Numbered from the stretch's first letter, positions 1-9,719 are shown. The stretch is 64,000 nt of DNA from Allokutzneria sp. A3M-2-11 16 (GCF_024213555.1 NZ_JANAVO010000010.1:62001-126000); one strand, 5' to 3'. Numbers and translations are program-made. The notes: generated by a model from the sequence alone, not told the origin.

Positions 1-581
1 ACTTCTTCGGCGAGAAGAACCCGTTCAGCCAGGACCAGCTCGCCGCGTTCCCGATGGAGGACTGGTACCTCAACGTGCTGGCCAACATGTCGCCGAACGT
101 GGGCCTGGGCGTCACGCCGTTCACCGACGTCCAGGGCAGGCCGATCGACTGGGTCACCGGCAGCGCGTGGGCGATCCCGACCGCGGGCAAGAACAAGGAC
201 AAGGCGTGCGCGTGGATCAAGGAGATGACCTCCTCGGAGTCCTGGATCGCCGCCGCTCAGGCCCGCGCGAACGCCCGCAAGGCCGAGGGCAAGGCGTTCA
301 CCGGGGTCTACACCGCCAACGCGGTCGCCGACCAGAAGATCTTCGGTGAGCTGGTCAAGCTGGACGACAAGCCGGTGTTCGACAAGGCGGTCAAGGCCGT
401 GCTCAGCGCCCAGGAGTCGGCCTTCACCATGCCCGCCTCGCCCGCGGGTTCGGAGTTCAAGACGGCGTGGAGCGACGCGGTGAACCGGGTGCTCTCCGGG
501 CAGCAGAAGGCCGCCGACGCCCTGGCCCAGGCCCAGCGCGAGGCGCAGCAGGCGCTCGACCGCGCGTCCGGCGGCCGGTGA
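1..581 (+). CDS. ABC sugar transporter, solute-binding protein (C-terminal part)
   Basis: The reading frame is open from the window edge, so this is the last 193 or so residues of a gene that begins outside. The visible part has the look of an extracellular family 1 sugar-binding protein C-lobe: a conserved tryptophan-rich middle (DWVTGSAWAIP), a helix naming KACAWIKEM, and an alanine/glutamine-rich C-terminal helix. Its product would sit outside the membrane and deliver a sugar to the two permeases encoded directly downstream; the stop overlaps the next start by 4 bp (GTGA), so they are almost certainly co-translated. The substrate cannot be read from this fragment; the alpha-mannosidase and beta-glucosidase in the same operon suggest an oligosaccharide or glycoside. 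Signal peptide and lipobox would lie in the missing part. Confidence 0.8.
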   Translation, partial: FFGEKNPFSQDQLAAFPMEDWYLNVLANMSPNVGLGVTPFTDVQGRPIDWVTGSAWAIPTAGKNKDKACAWIKEMTSSESWIAAAQARANARKAEGKAFTGVYTANAVADQKIFGELVKLDDKPVFDKAVKAVLSAQESAFTMPASPAGSEFKTAWSDAVNRVLSGQQKAADALAQAQREAQQALDRASGGR

Positions 582-1552
582 GAGCCGCGGTGACGGCCCC
601 GGCCAAGGTCGCCGCCGAGCCGGACCGCAAGGAGCGGATCCGGCGCTGGCGCAAGGGTTTCCGCAGGCGCGAGACCTGGGCGGCGTACGCGTTCCTCTCG
701 CCGTGGATCATCGGTTTCCTGATCTTCATGGCCGGGCCGATGGTGGCCAGCTTCGTGCTCTCGCTGACCGACTACGACGCGCTCGGCTCGCCGAACCTGG
801 TGGGCTGGGCCAACTACGAGCAGCTGCTCAGCGATCCGAAGGTGGCCAAGAGCCTGGCCAACACCGTCGTCTACTCGCTGATGGTGGTGCCCGGCACGAT
901 GATCGTCGCGCTGGCGCTGGCCATGGTGCTCAACCGGGTCGGCACGCGCTCGGCGGGCTTCTTCCGCACCCTGTTCTACCTGCCGGAGGTCACCCCGAAG
1001 GTGGCCGTCGGCGTGCTGTTCCTGATGCTGTTCAACGGCCAGGTCGGCCTGATCAACGAGTTTCTCGGGCTGTTCGGCATCCAGGGCCCCGCGTGGAGCA
1101 CCGACCCGGACTGGGTCAAGCCCGGCCTGGTGCTGATGAACCTGTGGTCGGTCGGCGGCACCGTGGTGCTCTACCTGGCGGCGCTGAAGAACGTGCCGCT
1201 GGACCTCTACGAGGCGGCCGAGCTGGACGGGGCCTCGCCCTGGCGGCGGTTCCGGCACATCACGCTGCCGATGATCAGCGGCACGCTGTTCTTCACCTTC
1301 ATCGTGCAGACCATCGCGGCGTTGCAGACCTTCGACGAGGCCTACACCGCCTTCTACGGCAGCACCGCCTCGGCCACCTACAGCAGCGACGCGGCGCTGT
1401 TCTACCTGATCTACCTGTTCCAGCAGGCTTTCCAGTTCCTGCACATGGGCTACGCCTCGGCGATGGCCTGGCTGCTGTTCGGGATCATCATGGTCATCAC
1501 GCTGGTCCAGGTGAAGGTCAGCAAGCGGTTCGTCTACTACGAGGGTGGGTGA
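578..1552 (+). CDS. ABC sugar transporter permease, MalF-like
   Basis: Integral membrane subunit of a carbohydrate ABC importer (CUT1 type). The GTG start at 578 overlaps the stop of the binding-protein gene (GTGA); a second GTG at 590 is possible. The 324-residue product has a basic cytoplasmic N-terminus, about six hydrophobic segments and the permease EAA loop (EAAELDGAS) near residue 212, which docks on the ATPase. No ATPase gene is in this operon within the window; CUT1 systems in actinomycetes commonly share an MsiK-type ATPase encoded elsewhere. The next permease starts 3 bp after the stop. Confidence 0.9.
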   Translation: MRAAVTAPAKVAAEPDRKERIRRWRKGFRRRETWAAYAFLSPWIIGFLIFMAGPMVASFVLSLTDYDALGSPNLVGWANYEQLLSDPKVAKSLANTVVYSLMVVPGTMIVALALAMVLNRVGTRSAGFFRTLFYLPEVTPKVAVGVLFLMLFNGQVGLINEFLGLFGIQGPAWSTDPDWVKPGLVLMNLWSVGGTVVLYLAALKNVPLDLYEAAELDGASPWRRFRHITLPMISGTLFFTFIVQTIAALQTFDEAYTAFYGSTASATYSSDAALFYLIYLFQQAFQFLHMGYASAMAWLLFGIIMVITLVQVKVSKRFVYYEGG

Positions 1553-1555
1553 ACC

Positions 1556-2386
1556 GTGCTGAAGCAACGGAAAGGCGTCCTGTTCTGGGTCGTGCTGATC
1601 GGCGCGTCCGTGCTCTTCCTCTACCCGTTCCTGTGGGTGATCAGCGCCTCGCTGAAGCCGCGGTCGCAGGTCTTCGACAACAAGCTGGTCCCCGACCAGG
1701 TCCGGCCGGAGAACTACGTCGACGTCTGGCAGGCCGCGCCGGTGCTGGACTGGTTCGTCAACAGCGTCGTGGTGGCGCTGGCGGCGGCCGCGGCGGTGAC
1801 GCTGGTCAGCTCGATCGTCGCGTTCGGGTTCGCCTACTTCCGCTTCCCCGGCCGCAACGCGCTGTTCGGCCTGGTGCTGGGCACGATGATGCTGCCTGCC
1901 GCGGTGACGATGATCCCGGTCTACCTGATCTGGAACTCGGTCGGCCTGGCCAACACGCAGGTCCCGCTGTGGGCGGTGAACCTCTTCGGCAGCGCGTTCT
2001 ACATCTTCCTGCTGCGCCAGTTCTTCCTCGGCCTGCCGAGGGAGCTGTTCGAGGCGGCCAGGATCGACGGCGCCAGCCACTGGACGCTGTTCTGGCGGAT
2101 CGCCGTGCCGCTGTGCCGCCCCGCGCTGATCGTGTCGTTCATCTTCGAGCTCAAGGCCAGCTGGTCGGACCTGCTCAAACCGCTGATCTACCTGCGCGAT
2201 CCGGAGCTGTTCACCCTGCCCCGCGGCCTGAAGGCGATCTCCGACCAGTTCGGCCAGAGCGGGGAGCAGCAGTGGGAGGTCGTGCTCGCCGGGAGCGTGA
2301 TCACCACGGTTCCGATGATCATCGTGTTCTTCCTGGCGCAGAGGTACTTCATGCAAGGGATCGCCACCCAGGGCCGGAAGGGTTAG
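1556..2386 (+). CDS. ABC sugar transporter permease, MalG-like
   Basis: Second membrane subunit of the same CUT1 importer, 276 residues, GTG start 3 bp after the stop of the first permease. It has one N-terminal hydrophobic segment, a long periplasm-facing stretch with DQVRPENYVDVW, further membrane helices and the EAA loop EAARIDGAS near residue 166. Family length is normal. It is followed after 2 bp by the GH38 gene, so transport and intracellular hydrolysis are encoded on one message. Confidence 0.9.
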   Translation: MLKQRKGVLFWVVLIGASVLFLYPFLWVISASLKPRSQVFDNKLVPDQVRPENYVDVWQAAPVLDWFVNSVVVALAAAAAVTLVSSIVAFGFAYFRFPGRNALFGLVLGTMMLPAAVTMIPVYLIWNSVGLANTQVPLWAVNLFGSAFYIFLLRQFFLGLPRELFEAARIDGASHWTLFWRIAVPLCRPALIVSFIFELKASWSDLLKPLIYLRDPELFTLPRGLKAISDQFGQSGEQQWEVVLAGSVITTVPMIIVFFLAQRYFMQGIATQGRKG

Positions 2387-2388
2387 AG

Positions 2389-4908
2389 ATGGACCAGCGC
2401 CTCCTGCACATGATCGGCAACTCGCACATCGACCCGGTGTGGCTCTGGCAGTGGCCGGAGGGCTACCAGGAGGTGCGGGCGACCTTCCAGTCCGCGATCG
2501 ACCGGATGACCGAGTACCCCGAGTTCGTCTTCACCATGGACGGCGTCGTCTACCTGGCGTGGGTGGAGGAGAGCGACCCGGAGCTGTTCGCGCGCATCAG
2601 GGAGCGCGTCGCCGAGGGGCGCTGGCAGGTGGCGGGCGGCTGGTGGGTGGAACCCGACTGCAACCTGCCCGGCGGCGAGTCCTTCGCCCGCCACGGCCTC
2701 TACTCGCAGCGCTACCTGCGGGAGAAGCTCGGCGTCATGGCCACCACCGGCTGCAACGTGGACCCGTTCGGGCACAACGCCTCCATCCCGCAGATCCTGC
2801 GCAAGAGCGGGATGGACTCCTACATCTTCATGCGCCCCGGCCCGCACGAGATGCCCCTGCCCGGACCGTACTTCTGGTGGGAGTCCGCGGACGGCTCGCG
2901 CGTGCTGACCTACCGGATTCCGCACGAGTACTGCAGTTCCAGCCAGGACCTCGGCTACCAGGTGGACAAGTCGCTGGCGCAGCTGCCGCCGGATCTGCCC
3001 GAGCTGATGGTGTTCTACGGCGTCGGCAACCACGGCGGCGGGCCGACCAAGGCGAACCTGGACAGTATCCGCAGGCTCGACGCGGTGGACGGGCTGCCCA
3101 GCATGAAGTGCTCGTGGCCGCGCACCTACTTCGACGGGCTCATCGAACGCGGCGCGGACATCCCCGTCCACGCGGGGGAGTTGCAGCACCACGCGGTCGG
3201 TTGCTACTCCGCGCACTCCGGTGTGAAGCGGTGGAACCGCCAGTCGGAGAACCTGTTGGCACGCGCGGAGAAGTGGTGCTCCATCGCGTCGGTGGTCGCG
3301 GGCATCCCCTACCCGCTGGCGGATTTCGACGCAGCGTGGAAACTGGTGCTGTTCAACCAGTCGCACGACACGCTCGGCGGCTGCTCGATCGAAGCGGCCT
3401 ATGAGGACAGTCGTGACCAGTACGGGCACGCGAAGTCCTTGGCCAACAACGCTTTCAACCACGCGGTGCAGTCGGTGAGCAAGCGAATCGACATCCCGGC
3501 CGAGCCGGAGATGACGCCGCTCATCGTGTTCAACCCGCACCCGTGGCCGCTGCGCACCGGAGTGGAGTTCGAGTTCGGCGGCTTCCCGGCCTTCGACGCC
3601 AAGGCGGTCGACGACGACGGTGAACCCGTTGCCGTGCAGCGGATCCGGTCGTCCGCCACCGTTCAGGGGTGGAGGCGCAAGCTCGTGCTCGACGCCGACG
3701 TCCCGCCCATGGGATACCGCACCTACCGGATCTACCCGGCGAAGGAGACCCCCGCCAGCACCCTGGTGCGGGCCGAGGATTCCGTGCTGGAGAACGAGTT
3801 CCTGGCGGTGGAGTTCGACCGCGGCACGGGCTGGCTGACCAGCTTGCGGGACAAGGCTTCCGGTGTCGAGCTGATCGACGGGAACTCCGCGGGTCACGCC
3901 GTCGTCATCGAGGACCTCTCCGACACGTGGGGGCACCGCGTCCGCTCCTACGACAAGGTCGCCGGTGAGTTCAAAGTGGACTCGGTGCGGCTCGTGGAGA
4001 ACGGTCCGGTGCGTGCAATCGTTCGCGTTCGCAGCACCTACAACAACTCCACCCTGGTCGAGGAGTTCGTTCTGGGGGTGCACGCCCGGCACGTCGAGGT
4101 TCGCGTGACGCTGGACTGGCAGGAGAAGCAGCGCATGCTGAAGCTCCGCTTCCCGACGGTGCTCAGCGAGGCGAAGGCGGCCTTCGAGATCCCGTACGGC
4201 CACATCGAGCGGCCAACGGACGGCAGCGAGGAGGCCGCGCAGAGCTGGGTCGACGTCTCCGGGACCCTCCCCAGTGGACAGACGGCCGGGCTGTCGGTGC
4301 TCAACGACGGCAAGTACGGGCACGACGTGCGCGACAGCGACATCGGGATCACCGTGGCGCGCAGCCCGGTCTATGCGTGGCACGAGCCGAAGGAGCTGGA
4401 GCCCGAGGAGTTCTACTCCTACCTCGACCAGGGCATCCAGCAGTTCACCTACCGGTTGGTGCCGCACGACGGGGACTGGCGGACGGCGGAGACGGTCCGC
4501 TCGGCCGCCGAGCTGAACCAGCGCGCGTTCACGCTGCTGGAGTCCTATCACGACGGTGATCTCCCGCAGCGGCAGTCGTTCCTCGCGGTGGACAACGAGG
4601 CGGTGCTGCTGACCGTCCTCAAGGGAGCGCAGGACGACGACGGCGACCTGGTCGTGCGCGCGTACGAGACGACGCGGCAGGAGGTCGAGGCGACGATCGA
4701 GCTGCCGCTGCTCAACCGCATGGTGCACGCGAAGTTCGGCCCGTCGGAGATCAAGACCTTCCGCGTGCCGAGGGACCCGGAGCAGCCGATCGTGGAGACC
4801 GATCTGCTGGAGGACCCGGTTCCCGCGGCGGAGCCGCACGCCCCCGAGCAGCCGCCGCATGCCACGCACGCGGGAGTCGTGGAGTCGGCCTCCGGACCAC
4901 AACCGTGA
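2389..4908 (+). CDS. Alpha-mannosidase, glycoside hydrolase family 38
   Basis: An 839-residue cytoplasmic GH38 enzyme expected to release mannose from alpha-mannosides brought in by the upstream transporter. The ATG at 2389 follows GAG 2 bp after the permease stop. The N-terminal catalytic domain opens with GNSHIDPVWLW (residues 10-20; His13 and Asp15 bind the metal) and contains NVDPFGHN, where Asp125 is the expected nucleophile. The middle and C-terminal thirds are the helical and beta-sandwich domains typical of the family, and the last 35 residues are a proline/glutamate-rich tail with no obvious fold. There is no signal peptide. The stop overlaps the next start by 4 bp. Confidence 0.92.
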   Translation: MDQRLLHMIGNSHIDPVWLWQWPEGYQEVRATFQSAIDRMTEYPEFVFTMDGVVYLAWVEESDPELFARIRERVAEGRWQVAGGWWVEPDCNLPGGESFARHGLYSQRYLREKLGVMATTGCNVDPFGHNASIPQILRKSGMDSYIFMRPGPHEMPLPGPYFWWESADGSRVLTYRIPHEYCSSSQDLGYQVDKSLAQLPPDLPELMVFYGVGNHGGGPTKANLDSIRRLDAVDGLPSMKCSWPRTYFDGLIERGADIPVHAGELQHHAVGCYSAHSGVKRWNRQSENLLARAEKWCSIASVVAGIPYPLADFDAAWKLVLFNQSHDTLGGCSIEAAYEDSRDQYGHAKSLANNAFNHAVQSVSKRIDIPAEPEMTPLIVFNPHPWPLRTGVEFEFGGFPAFDAKAVDDDGEPVAVQRIRSSATVQGWRRKLVLDADVPPMGYRTYRIYPAKETPASTLVRAEDSVLENEFLAVEFDRGTGWLTSLRDKASGVELIDGNSAGHAVVIEDLSDTWGHRVRSYDKVAGEFKVDSVRLVENGPVRAIVRVRSTYNNSTLVEEFVLGVHARHVEVRVTLDWQEKQRMLKLRFPTVLSEAKAAFEIPYGHIERPTDGSEEAAQSWVDVSGTLPSGQTAGLSVLNDGKYGHDVRDSDIGITVARSPVYAWHEPKELEPEEFYSYLDQGIQQFTYRLVPHDGDWRTAETVRSAAELNQRAFTLLESYHDGDLPQRQSFLAVDNEAVLLTVLKGAQDDDGDLVVRAYETTRQEVEATIELPLLNRMVHAKFGPSEIKTFRVPRDPEQPIVETDLLEDPVPAAEPHAPEQPPHATHAGVVESASGPQP

Positions 4909-6824
4909 GCCTGTTCGGCCCGCGAGGACCACATCTGCCTTGTGTGGCAAAGGTTCTCCGCGCGGACGGCGAGGTCGAGACGATCGCGATCACCAGCACC
5001 GCCCACGGTCAGGGCGGCGGCTGGTCGATCGAGGGCGAGTCCCCGTCCTTCCTCGCCGTCGCGCGGGCGACCGCCGAGAACGGGAGGCGCTTCGCGGTCC
5101 GGCTCGACGTGACCTGCCGGGCCGGGGAACCGGTGGACGCGACGATCCGGGTGGAGCTCGTGCTCGGCCCGACGGACGACCCCGGTTGGTTGGTGCCCGG
5201 GGTTTTCTACGGTGAGAACCGGGTCGCCGAGTGCACCGTTCGCTATCCGCGATTCACCACGGACAGTCCCGACCCCGAGTTGCTGGAGTCCGCCGAGTGG
5301 AGCCTGCGGGCTGACCGCGCGGCGACTCCGGCGGTGTTCGCCTGGGATCGCAACGGCGGCGCCGCGCTCGTCACGACCGAGCGCTCAGCCGTGGGGCAGG
5401 CCGGAATGGGTTTCGCGCTCGACGGCGATCGTCCCGTGCTGCGACTGCACTTCCCGTATCGCGAAGAGCCCGTGGTCTACGACGGCTCTCCGCGGCCGTT
5501 GCCCGCAGACTGCCCGTCGTACCGATGGGAGCCCGGTCAGGCGGAGAGCTTGTACTTCGACATCAATCTCCTTGGTAGTGACCGGCATTCCTACACGAAC
5601 GTGCTGCGCGGTGTGCATGCGCGCACGCCTTCCGAGGTGACGCCTTGGGTGTCCATCGAGGAGGCCGCGGACCTCGCCGCGTGGGGTTTGTACCGGTGGC
5701 ACTACAAGCCGGACCCGCCGGTGTTGCTGGAGACGGCCGCGTTCGACCGGCACGCGCTGGGCGAACGCGGTGACCGGCAGGCCATGCACGTGTCGTGGAT
5801 CAGCGGGATTCCGTACGCGTACGCGCTGTTGCGGCACGGTCGGCGGCGCGGCCGGACGGACTACATCGAGGCCGCGGAGGCGGTTCTCGACCACATCGCA
5901 GGCAATCTGACCCCGGGTGGGACATTCTGGGGGCAGTGGACGGCAGAGCGGGGCTGGAGTGTCGGCTGGACACCGGAACCGGGCCGCTTGCATGCCAGAA
6001 CACTCGGTGAGGCAACACTTTTCCTGCTTCGCGCCGTGGTCGACTGCGGCCCTCGGGGGTCATGGGAAAAGGCCGTTCGGTCCAATTTGGACGTTGTCTG
6101 TCGCGGTCAGCGAGAGGACGGCGCGCTCGGTGCGGCTTACGAGTCGGCGACCGGCAATGTGCTGAGCTGGACGGGAACCGCCGCGCTCGCGTGGATTCCA
6201 GCTTTGATCGAGGCTGCGGCGGCGTGGAACGAGCCGAGCTACCTACGCGCCGCACAGCGGGCGGGCGAGTACTACCTCTCAGCTGTGGAGAGCGAATTCC
6301 TTTACGGAGCACCGGAAGACGTCGACCTGGCGCCGAGCTCCGAAGACGGCTATCTGGCGATCATGGCCTATGTGGCGTTGTTCGAGAGCGATGGTGACGC
6401 GCGTTGGCTCGCCGCCGCGCGCAGGGCTGCCGACTGGACGTTGACGTTCCGCTACACCTACGACGTCGACTTCCCCGAGCACACCTTGTTGGCGCACTAC
6501 GGTTTCCGTACTCGCGGAGCCGACCAGGCGTCCCCCGCGAACCAGCATCTGCACTCCTACGGCCTCATCTGCGCACCGGAACTGACGCGGCTGGGCAAGC
6601 ACCTCGACGACCAGTACTACCTGGAGTCGGCGCGCGAGAACCTGGCGTGCTTCCGGCAGTTCATCGCCCGCTACGACGGGGACTTCAACGCCTACCGGGG
6701 CATGGTGAGCGAGCGGTTCTACCAGACAGCCTGCTACCAGCCCAAGGGAATGCTGCTCACACTGTCGCACTCCTGGTGCATCGGGGTGCTTCTCTACGCT
6801 TGCGAGGAAGCCCTTGAAGGCTAA
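4905..6824 (+). CDS. Alpha/alpha-toroid (six-hairpin) glycosidase-like protein
   Basis: A 639-residue protein, GTG start inside the GH38 stop codon. Residues 1-220 are mainly beta; residues 230-639 carry repeated helical hairpins with aromatic and acidic motifs (GTFWGQWT, RLHARTLGEA, NQHLHSYG, SHSWCIG) that resemble six-hairpin glycosidases and epimerases. I do not recognise a named family with certainty, and no catalytic pair can be assigned by eye. Its position between an alpha-mannosidase and a beta-glucosidase in one operon implies work on the same glycan, for example removing a third linkage type or a uronic or acylated decoration. The 3' end overlaps the GH1 gene by 11 bp. No signal peptide is visible, so the protein is probably cytoplasmic. 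Confidence 0.6.
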   Translation: MSLFGPRGPHLPCVAKVLRADGEVETIAITSTAHGQGGGWSIEGESPSFLAVARATAENGRRFAVRLDVTCRAGEPVDATIRVELVLGPTDDPGWLVPGVFYGENRVAECTVRYPRFTTDSPDPELLESAEWSLRADRAATPAVFAWDRNGGAALVTTERSAVGQAGMGFALDGDRPVLRLHFPYREEPVVYDGSPRPLPADCPSYRWEPGQAESLYFDINLLGSDRHSYTNVLRGVHARTPSEVTPWVSIEEAADLAAWGLYRWHYKPDPPVLLETAAFDRHALGERGDRQAMHVSWISGIPYAYALLRHGRRRGRTDYIEAAEAVLDHIAGNLTPGGTFWGQWTAERGWSVGWTPEPGRLHARTLGEATLFLLRAVVDCGPRGSWEKAVRSNLDVVCRGQREDGALGAAYESATGNVLSWTGTAALAWIPALIEAAAAWNEPSYLRAAQRAGEYYLSAVESEFLYGAPEDVDLAPSSEDGYLAIMAYVALFESDGDARWLAAARRAADWTLTFRYTYDVDFPEHTLLAHYGFRTRGADQASPANQHLHSYGLICAPELTRLGKHLDDQYYLESARENLACFRQFIARYDGDFNAYRGMVSERFYQTACYQPKGMLLTLSHSWCIGVLLYACEEALEG

Positions 6825-8157
6825 ACGGTTCCCGGATGGATTCGTGTGGGGCGCATCGACATCCGCCTACCAGATCGAGGGCGCCGTCGACGCGGACGGG
6901 CGCGGAGAGTCCATTTGGGACAGGTTCTCCCGCGTGCCCGGAGCCGTGGGCAACGGTGACACCGGAGATCCAGCGTGCGATCACTACAACCGTTGGCGTG
7001 ACGACGTTTCGCTGATGAGCGAGCTCGGGCTGTCCGGCTATCGCTTCTCGCTGGCGTGGCCGCGGCTGTTCCCGGAGGGCACCGGCAAGCCGCTCCAAGC
7101 CGGGATCGACCACTACGACCGGCTCATCGATGCCTTGCTGGAGAAGGGGATCACGCCGCTGGTGACCCTCTACCACTGGGATCTGCCGCAGGCGTTGCAG
7201 GACATCGGCGGCTGGCGCAACCGCGAGGTCGTGGAGCGCTTCGCCGACTACGCGTCCACGTGCTTCGATGCGTTCGGCGACCGTGTGAAGGACTGGGTGA
7301 CGCAGAACGAGCCATGGATCGTCGGAGTGCTCGGTCACCAGCTCGGCATCCACGCGCCGGGGGAGAAGGACCTCCGTGGCACGGTCGTCGCCATGCACCA
7401 CCTGCTGCTCAGCCACGGCCGGGCGGTCCAGGCGTTGCGCGCCAGTGGGAGTGACGGGCGGGCGGGGGTGGCTTTCAGCCTCTTCCCGCATTACCCGGCG
7501 AGCGACCGCCCGGAGGACATCGGGGCGTCCGAGGCGTCCGACGGTTATGTGAACCGGTGGTTCCTCGATCCCGTGCTGCGCGGGAGTTATCCGGAGGACA
7601 TGCGGCAGCACTACGAACGGCTGATCGGTCCGCTGGACATGATCCGCACCGGGGACCTCGACGTGATCGGTTCGGGCTCGGACTTCATCGGTGTGAACTA
7701 TTACAGCCCCCGGCTGATGCGCGCGGACCCGGAGCGCGAGCCGTTCGGCTGGGCCGTCGCCGACGTTCCCGAGGGGGAGCCGGTGACCGACGCGGGCTGG
7801 CACATCGCGCCTTCCGCGCTCACCGATCTGATGCTGCGCCTGCACAACGACTACGGCGACATCTCGATCGTGATCACCGAGAACGGCGGTGTGTTCAACG
7901 ACGCCCCGCACGACGCGCGGCGGATCGAGTTCCTGCGTGACCACCTCGACGCCCTGCACAAGGCGATCGAGGCCGGAGTGCCGGTGCGCGGGTACTTCCA
8001 CTGGTCACTGATGGACAACTTCGAGTGGGCGATGGGATATGCGCCGAGGTTCGGACTGGTGCACGTCGACTACGAGACCCAGGCCAGGACAGTCAAGGAC
8101 AGCGGCCGGTACTACGCCCAGATCGCTCGCACGAATGAACTGCCCGCCGATGAGTGA
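6814..8157 (+). CDS. Beta-glucosidase, glycoside hydrolase family 1
   Basis: A 447-residue GH1 enzyme hydrolysing beta-linked glucosides or related sugars in the cytoplasm. The TTG start at 6814 is preceded by GAGGAAG and lies inside the preceding gene; the protein begins KAKRFPDGFVWGASTSAYQ, the usual GH1 N-terminus. Catalytic residues are clear: the acid/base Glu166 in TQNEPW and the nucleophile Glu356 in ITENGG. The length is typical. The stop overlaps the following FAD gene by 8 bp. Regulation is probably from the promoter of the whole operon, which lies outside the window. Confidence 0.95.
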   Translation: MKAKRFPDGFVWGASTSAYQIEGAVDADGRGESIWDRFSRVPGAVGNGDTGDPACDHYNRWRDDVSLMSELGLSGYRFSLAWPRLFPEGTGKPLQAGIDHYDRLIDALLEKGITPLVTLYHWDLPQALQDIGGWRNREVVERFADYASTCFDAFGDRVKDWVTQNEPWIVGVLGHQLGIHAPGEKDLRGTVVAMHHLLLSHGRAVQALRASGSDGRAGVAFSLFPHYPASDRPEDIGASEASDGYVNRWFLDPVLRGSYPEDMRQHYERLIGPLDMIRTGDLDVIGSGSDFIGVNYYSPRLMRADPEREPFGWAVADVPEGEPVTDAGWHIAPSALTDLMLRLHNDYGDISIVITENGGVFNDAPHDARRIEFLRDHLDALHKAIEAGVPVRGYFHWSLMDNFEWAMGYAPRFGLVHVDYETQARTVKDSGRYYAQIARTNELPADE

Positions 8158-9676
8158 CACGGAACTGCTCGTCTACCGCGCGACCGCGGCCGGGGTCACC
8201 GCGGCCGTTTCCGCCGCACGGCAAGGTGTTCAGGTCACCGTCGTGGAGCCCGGCCACAACGTCGGCGGCATGGTGTCCGGCGGCCTGGGCTACACCGACC
8301 TCGGGGATGCCCGGGTCCTCGGCGGCATGGCGAAGGAGTTCGCAGTCGGCGTCGCGGAGTACTACGACGTTGCGCTCGGCCACTACGCGGGACCGGAACC
8401 CCATGTGGCCGAACGGATTCTCACCGGCTGGCTCGACCGTGCCGGGATCACCGTGGTGTTCGGCGTCTCGCTCGTCGCGGTGTCCACTGTGGACGGCAAG
8501 ATCACCTCGGTGACGGGCTCGAACGGAACCGTCTACCGCGCGGGCGTTTTCGTCGACGCGAGCTACGAGGGCGATCTGCTCGCCATGGCGGGCGTGAGCT
8601 ACCGCGTCGGCCGAGAAGACCGCGAGCTGTACGGCGAAACCTATGCGGGGCGCCGAGAACCGGCTCCCGGCAAGCACGAGTTCCCGCCTTACCTGTGGCC
8701 TTTCGACTCCAACGGTCAGCTGTCCCCGTTCATCCACGACGCTCCCACCGTCGATGTGGGCGAGGGCGACGGCGGAGTGATGGCGTACGGCTACCGTGTG
8801 TGTCTCAGCAGCTCGTCGGACCGCATCCCGTTCGCGCGGCGTGACGGTTACCGCGAGGCGGACTGGGATCTCGGTCGGCGATACTTCGCTTTGCTTGAGC
8901 GCCAAGGCATTGAGATCGACGCGGGCTCGGTTCTCGGCCTGCTCCCGAACCTTCCCGGCGGCAAGTGCGACGGGAACTCCATCGGTCCGTTCTCGCTGAA
9001 CCTCCTCGACGGCAGCAACTGGGCCTACCCGGACGCTGAACCCGTTGAGCGGGAACGCATTCGACAGCGCCACCGCGACTACACCCAGGACTTCCTGCAC
9101 TTCGTCAGCTCCGATCCGGAAGTGCCGCGGCGCGTGCGCGACGGGATGGCGAAGTGGGGGCTGCCCGCCGACGAGTTCGCGACGACCGGCGGACTGCCGC
9201 ACCAGCTCTACGTCCGCGAGGCCCGACGGATGCTCGGCGAGTACGTGCTGACCGAGCACGACCTGCTGCCCGGTCCGGTGCCGAAGTACGACTCGGTCGC
9301 GATGGGCTCGTACCACATCGACATCCGCGAGGTCCGCCGCACTTGGCGCTGGCTGCACGAACACCCCGACCCGATCCCGTCGGTGTACAACGAGGGATAC
9401 CTCTCGGTTGCGGTGCGGCCGTACCAGATCCCGTACCGCAGCATCGTGCCGCGCTTCGCCGAGTGCTCCAACCTGATCGTGCCAGTGTGCATCAGCGCGT
9501 CGCACGTGGCGTTCAGCTCGGTGCGCATGGAGGTGCAGTACCAGATGCTCGGCCACGCGGCGGGCTTGGCGGCCTCGCTCGCTCTCGCCGGAGACCGCGC
9601 GGTGCAGCGGGTGGACATCGGCGAGCTGCAGACCCGGTTGGCTGACGACGGGCAGATCCTGGCCACCCCGCAGTAG
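8150..9676 (+). CDS. FAD-dependent oxidoreductase of the FAD_oxidored type
   Basis: A 508-residue flavoprotein, ATG start overlapping the GH1 stop by 8 bp. It has the layout of FAD-dependent oxidoreductases found in glycan-degradation operons: an N-terminal dinucleotide fold, GHNVGGMVSGGLGYTD around residues 40-55, FVDASYEGDLLAMAG in the middle, and SASHVAFSSVRME near the C-terminus. The first nucleotide-binding loop reads YRATAAG where related proteins usually carry a YGGTAAG-like sequence, so two expected glycines are replaced; the rest of the fold seems intact. The substrate is unknown; being last in a sugar operon it may oxidise a released monosaccharide or a modified sugar. No signal peptide is seen. 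Confidence 0.75.
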   Translation: MSDTELLVYRATAAGVTAAVSAARQGVQVTVVEPGHNVGGMVSGGLGYTDLGDARVLGGMAKEFAVGVAEYYDVALGHYAGPEPHVAERILTGWLDRAGITVVFGVSLVAVSTVDGKITSVTGSNGTVYRAGVFVDASYEGDLLAMAGVSYRVGREDRELYGETYAGRREPAPGKHEFPPYLWPFDSNGQLSPFIHDAPTVDVGEGDGGVMAYGYRVCLSSSSDRIPFARRDGYREADWDLGRRYFALLERQGIEIDAGSVLGLLPNLPGGKCDGNSIGPFSLNLLDGSNWAYPDAEPVERERIRQRHRDYTQDFLHFVSSDPEVPRRVRDGMAKWGLPADEFATTGGLPHQLYVREARRMLGEYVLTEHDLLPGPVPKYDSVAMGSYHIDIREVRRTWRWLHEHPDPIPSVYNEGYLSVAVRPYQIPYRSIVPRFAECSNLIVPVCISASHVAFSSVRMEVQYQMLGHAAGLAASLALAGDRAVQRVDIGELQTRLADDGQILATPQ

Positions 9677-9719
9677 GGTGGGTGCAACCGGGTTCCACCT
9701 TCGTTCCGTCTGGACTGTC

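Noticed and set aside
308-4950. Long minus-strand open frames opposite the first operon
   Set aside because: Same antisense pattern, no family motifs, and they cover permease and GH38 genes that are clearly real.
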